From the NCBI GenBank assembly GCA_021399405.1, contig JAAFKL010000333.1, positions 1 to 7,865 of the forward strand: a stretch of DNA of 7,865 nt. The letters are read 5' to 3'. Source of the stretch: Candidatus Heimdallarchaeota archaeon. Lineage in GTDB: Archaea; Asgardarchaeota; Heimdallarchaeia; Heimdallarchaeales; Kariarchaeaceae. The position numbers and the translations under genes were made by a program. The notes under the pieces are model-generated. The model was given only the letters and a program-made list of their open reading frames with translations. It did not search any database and was not told the origin of the DNA. Shown one piece after another: positions 5,903-7,865 of this stretch; position 1 is the first letter of the stretch, and each line of letters begins with the position of its first letter.

Positions 5903-6155
5903 ACAATTCTTCATCAATCGATTCTGAATTACTTGGGGGGAAATCAAATGTAGTCCTCATCACCCTCTTTTTGACTTTTGTACTAACTCCTTTGAACAAT
6001 TCATTTTCTAAGACAGTAGGATGGGTTTCTGCAATTGTAACCAGTAAATCGATTAGGTCTTCCTGATTTAATTTTCGACCTTTAAGTAATTGTTGTGCTT
6101 TAAGTCGATCCAGGCGTACTTTTGTCTCATCTCGAACCTTAACTGTTGTCACCAT
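5895..6155 (-). CDS. vapB: VapB-family ribbon-helix-helix antitoxin
   Basis: The 86-residue protein begins TTVKVRDETKVRLDRLK, a ribbon-helix-helix pattern with the DNA-binding strand at about residues 2-8 and helices at about 10-22 and 31-45 (LNQEDLIDLLVTIAE). The C-terminal 40 residues, ending in an acidic DEELYG, should be the part that wraps the VapC toxin. As a dimer it would also repress its own promoter, which lies immediately upstream. The start is the ATG at 6155: a TTG two codons earlier is in frame but less likely, and the TATA box stands at the right distance for a leaderless message from the ATG. It is followed by vapC with an 8-base overlap. Confidence 0.85.
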   Translation of the reverse strand: MVTTVKVRDETKVRLDRLKAQQLLKGRKLNQEDLIDLLVTIAETHPTVLENELFKGVSTKVKKRVMRTTFDFPPSNSESIDEELYG

Positions 6156-6177
6156 AATCAATATAGATACTTGTATA

Positions 6178-6190
6178 CTTTTATACCTTT
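6178..6190 (-). promoter_or_regulatory. BRE/TATA promoter of vapB-vapC
   Basis: On the minus strand this reads AAAGGTATAAAAG, a purine-rich BRE-like stretch joined to a canonical archaeal TATA box, ending 22 bases before the vapB ATG. It is followed by the palindrome GTATAC (6173-6178), a plausible part of a VapB operator. The spacing indicates a leaderless transcript. This is the clearest archaeal promoter in the window. Confidence 0.65.
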
Positions 6191-6304
6191 TGCCTATTTT
6201 ATGTCTGTTTAACGCGATAAATTGTAGGGATTTAGGCTATACTTAGACACATATTAGTTTCGATTTATTGGTTTGTACTAAAAACCCTGTCCCTATTGAT
6301 AATC

Positions 6305-6448
6305 ATGAGTTTACAATATATTATGGGTACATTTGTGCTTGTCATTTTACTTGACGCTAATTTCTCATACTTTTTAGGAATAGTAACGTTCAATAATTTT
6401 CTTATACCTCTTATCACCAATTTGATAGGATTTTGGGTTGAAAACTGA
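6305..6448 (+). CDS. Possible 47-residue hydrophobic peptide (weak)
   Basis: An ATG at 6305 opens a 47-codon frame ending in TGA at 6446-6448. The product is mostly hydrophobic, with two potential membrane segments (about residues 4-16 and 20-44, the second broken by NN and P). There is no Shine-Dalgarno, and no good TATA box at a fitting distance, so this could be chance. It occupies the middle of the 320-base divergent gap between vapB and the toroid-protein gene, where I see nothing else except short AT-rich promoter-like runs near both ends. Confidence 0.22.
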   Translation: MSLQYIMGTFVLVILLDANFSYFLGIVTFNNFLIPLITNLIGFWVEN

Positions 6449-6506
6449 TTTGTGCAAATATTAGGATTGATTGATCCAGATAAAACTTTATTTATTGTGG
6501 GGTTAG

Positions 6507-7475
6507 ATGGAATTCAGCGTTCTACCAGAACATGACATACCAAACAAAGTGTTAAGCTGGCTGTTGGAACCTTCTAACCCTTCGGTGCGCTATCGAACAT
6601 TAATTGATTTACTAAATTATCCACCTAACGACCCAGAAATTCAACTATCTTATAACGAGATTATGAATTGGAAACCCGTATTGAAAATAAAAAATGCGAT
6701 GCATCCGGAAGGTTACTGGCAAGTCAAAGTAGAAAAGGGAAAAATCGTCGGTAAAGATACGGATTATCGGACTTTTAATACAACTCATTGGGTATTAGGA
6801 TACCTTGCGGAATACGGGCTCGCCCGCAAGGAAGAATTTATCAATCTTGCTAGCAATCGTTATTTAGATCTACAAAAAAGTGATGGGGATTTCTGGCAGC
6901 ATTTATCTTGTCTCTATGGCTTAAATCTTTATACATTTTCCAAACTCGGTTTCGAACCAGACCCCCGAATCCAAAAAACCATTGATTTGGTTGCTTCATC
7001 AATTAGATATGATAACGGTTATTTATGTGATATTCATGAAGGTAAGAAGCGTAAAGGGAGATTAGTCAAGAGCTGCTTTAGGGGAACCCTCAAAGTGTTA
7101 TTTGGACTAACTGAATTCCCATCAAAATGGAATCATCCTAGTGTAAAGACACTTGTGGACTATTTCTTAAACCGTGAACTCCTATTTAAGAGGAGTAAAC
7201 CAAAGGAATTGGTAGTAAAAAATTCGGGAGCTTTGGTATTTCCCTTTACTTATCGAGAAGGATTATTGGAAAATCTCTATCCACTTCTCAAAATGGGGTA
7301 CGGAAATCATCCCAAATTTATGAGAGCATGGGAACTCTTCGAATCTAAAAAACTACCGGACGGGAAGTTTCCATTGGAGTGGAATCCGATGAATAGATAC
7401 CTTAAACCCGGCAAAAAGGGAGAAGCAAATAAATGGATTACATTTTATGCTTATCTCCTGTATAAATTAAAATAA
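6507..7475 (+). CDS. Alpha/alpha-toroid (prenyltransferase/terpene-cyclase-like) protein
   Basis: The 322-residue protein is all-helical, with the repeated aromatic and glycine motifs of the six-hairpin toroid fold shared by terpenoid cyclases and prenyltransferases. WLLEPSNPSVRYRTLIDLL lies at 18-36, GYW at 69-71, TTHWVLGYLAEYGL at 92-105, DGDFWQHLSCLYGL at 126-139, YDNGYLCD at 168-175, and FESKKLPDGKFPLEWNP at 278-294. Proteins of this group in archaea and clostridia are usually annotated only by fold, some misleadingly as NifH-like nitrogen fixation proteins. I see no DxDD cyclase motif and no DDxxD prenyl-diphosphate motif, so catalysis of a terpene reaction is not supported. Cys135, Asp173/Cys174 and other polar residues line the repeats, but no full metal site is obvious. 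A TATA-like run (ATAAAACTTTATTTA, about 6480-6494) precedes the ATG; a G-rich GTGGGG lies just before it. Confidence 0.75.
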   Translation: MEFSVLPEHDIPNKVLSWLLEPSNPSVRYRTLIDLLNYPPNDPEIQLSYNEIMNWKPVLKIKNAMHPEGYWQVKVEKGKIVGKDTDYRTFNTTHWVLGYLAEYGLARKEEFINLASNRYLDLQKSDGDFWQHLSCLYGLNLYTFSKLGFEPDPRIQKTIDLVASSIRYDNGYLCDIHEGKKRKGRLVKSCFRGTLKVLFGLTEFPSKWNHPSVKTLVDYFLNRELLFKRSKPKELVVKNSGALVFPFTYREGLLENLYPLLKMGYGNHPKFMRAWELFESKKLPDGKFPLEWNPMNRYLKPGKKGEANKWITFYAYLLYKLK

Positions 7476-7532
7476 ATTAAATGAATTGAAAAATCAGAGA
7501 AAACCACGGTTATCATCAGGAAAAAAGAGTAT

Positions 7533-7712
7533 GAAAAGATTAAAGCACCAAACAATTATAATTCAAGATGTCTAGTGTGTAAATAATACATACATTATAT
7601 ATTTTTCAACAAAATTTTTCCTAAATGATCATGTTGAGATGATCTGTTCTATTTTACAAAATACATTTGCACACTCGTTACTTCGGTTCGGTTGGGTTTG
7701 AAAACCACTTCC
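7533..7712 (+). repeat. Intergenic structured element, copy D (most canonical)
   Basis: This 180-bp copy begins 57 bases after the toroid-protein stop and ends 75 bases from the 16S rRNA 3' end. It has every conserved block. The outer stem pairs AGTGTGTAAAT 7574-7584 with ATTTGCACACT 7665-7675, eleven positions with one U-G wobble. The inner hairpin is GATCAT 7627-7632, loop GTTGAG, ATGATC 7639-7644. The T/A hairpin is TATTTT 7650-7655, AC, AAAATA 7658-7663, in which a T-to-A change is matched by an A-to-T change. The tail hairpin is GGTT 7695-7698, TGAA, AACC 7703-7706. Its left block is nearly identical to that of copy A, 7 kb away. Confidence 0.87.
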
Positions 7713-7746
7713 CTTTAAGGTTAAAGTTAAAAAATGGTGAAACTCA

Positions 7747-7772
7747 TGGGTTCAATCTTGCGACTGAACCCA
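7747..7772 (-). other. Hairpin just downstream of the 16S rRNA
   Basis: TGGGTTCA (7747-7754) and TGAACCCA (7765-7772) are perfect 8-base inverted repeats around a 10-base loop, 14 bases beyond the mature 16S end on the minus strand. It may be a processing signal or a transcription end for an unlinked 16S transcript. There is no U-run directly after it, so a simple intrinsic terminator is not clearly shown. It does not have a tRNA T-arm sequence. Confidence 0.5.
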
Positions 7773-7786
7773 CAAATTCCGTACAT

Positions 7787-7865
7787 AGGAGGTGATCCGC
7801 CCGCACCTTCCGGTACGGGCACCTTGTTACGACTTCTTGCTACTCAAAGAGCACAGACTTGTTCA
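7787..7865 (-). rRNA. 16S ribosomal RNA, 3' end (partial)
   Basis: The minus strand reads AGAAGTCGTAACAAGGTG, the universal sequence before helix 45. It continues with GCCCGTACC-GGAA-GGTGCGGGC, a 9-bp helix 45 with the GGAA loop that is normally dimethylated, and ends GGATCACCTCCT with the anti-Shine-Dalgarno. The gene continues beyond the right edge. The mature end is placed at about 7787 by comparison with other 16S genes. Helix 45 differs from the common archaeal GCCGUAGG/CCUGCGGC, but the differences are paired. No tRNA-Ala or 23S follows within the window: the next items are a hairpin, element copy D and a gene on the other strand. Confidence 0.95.

Noticed and set aside
5903..5947. 15-codon upstream extension of vapC
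   Set aside because: It lies wholly inside vapB in another frame and would push the LDTN motif too far from the N-terminus.
279..7712. Integron attC sites flanking cassettes
   Set aside because: The elements are co-oriented and foldable, but GTTAC after the right arm does not match GTTRRRY, the sequence is too conserved in the middle for attC sites, the genes run both ways, and no integrase is visible here.
279..7712. CRISPR array
   Set aside because: The copies are long, hundreds to thousands of bases apart and separated by genes; no short repeat-spacer pattern exists.
7533..7712. Bidirectional terminator between the toroid gene and 16S
   Set aside because: It fits this position, but copy B lies between divergent promoters and copy C is between two co-directional genes, so termination cannot explain the family.
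7740..7786. tRNA gene downstream of 16S
   Set aside because: GGGTTCA resembles a T-arm, but the loop is not TTCRANY, and no acceptor or anticodon arm can be drawn.

Overview
This window looks like AT-rich archaeal chromosome. The best anchor is at the right edge: the minus strand carries the 3' end of a 16S rRNA gene (helix 45 with a GGAA tetraloop, then GGATCACCTCCT). Several genes have archaeal-style TATA boxes about 25-35 bases before the start codon, while others carry Shine-Dalgarno sequences that match the anti-SD of that same 16S. The cell-surface protein with PPC repeats and a C-terminal anchor also fits an archaeon. Base composition and gene style would suit an Asgard-type lineage, but 79 bases of 16S do not prove it.

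Layout. 1-252: 3' part of a TumE-like toxin gene (+). 590-811: small unrecognised gene (+). 770-2794: large secreted, membrane-anchored protein with four PPC repeats (-). 3249-3735: hicA-hicB toxin-antitoxin pair (+). 4074-4643: one-TM protein with a CxxC motif (+), convergent with 4676-5164, a small membrane protein with an acidic tail (-). 5468-6155: vapB-vapC toxin-antitoxin pair (-). 6305-6448: possible 47-residue hydrophobic peptide (+, weak). 6507-7475: alpha/alpha-toroid (prenyltransferase/terpene-cyclase fold) protein (+). 7787-7865: 16S rRNA 3' end (-), with no tRNA or 23S gene downstream of it inside the window.

The most unusual content is intergenic. A family of about 160-200 bp elements occurs four times nearly complete (279-478, 2996-3158, 3788-3966, 7533-7712) and once as a fragment (5396-5445), all in the same (+) orientation. 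Each full copy has an outer stem of about 8-11 bp closing 97-116 bases, an inner GATCAT/ATGATC hairpin with a GTTGAG loop, and a T-run/A-run hairpin. Three copies also have a GGTT/AACC hairpin tail. Stem changes between copies are partly compensatory, and the wobble pairs only work if the plus strand is the RNA. This points to a structured RNA, or a mobile element that encodes one, rather than a simple spacer repeat.

The genes do not form one pathway. The region looks accessory: three different RNase-type toxin systems in 6 kb, each with a copy of the element just beyond its 3' end, mixed with envelope and unknown genes next to a 16S rRNA locus.
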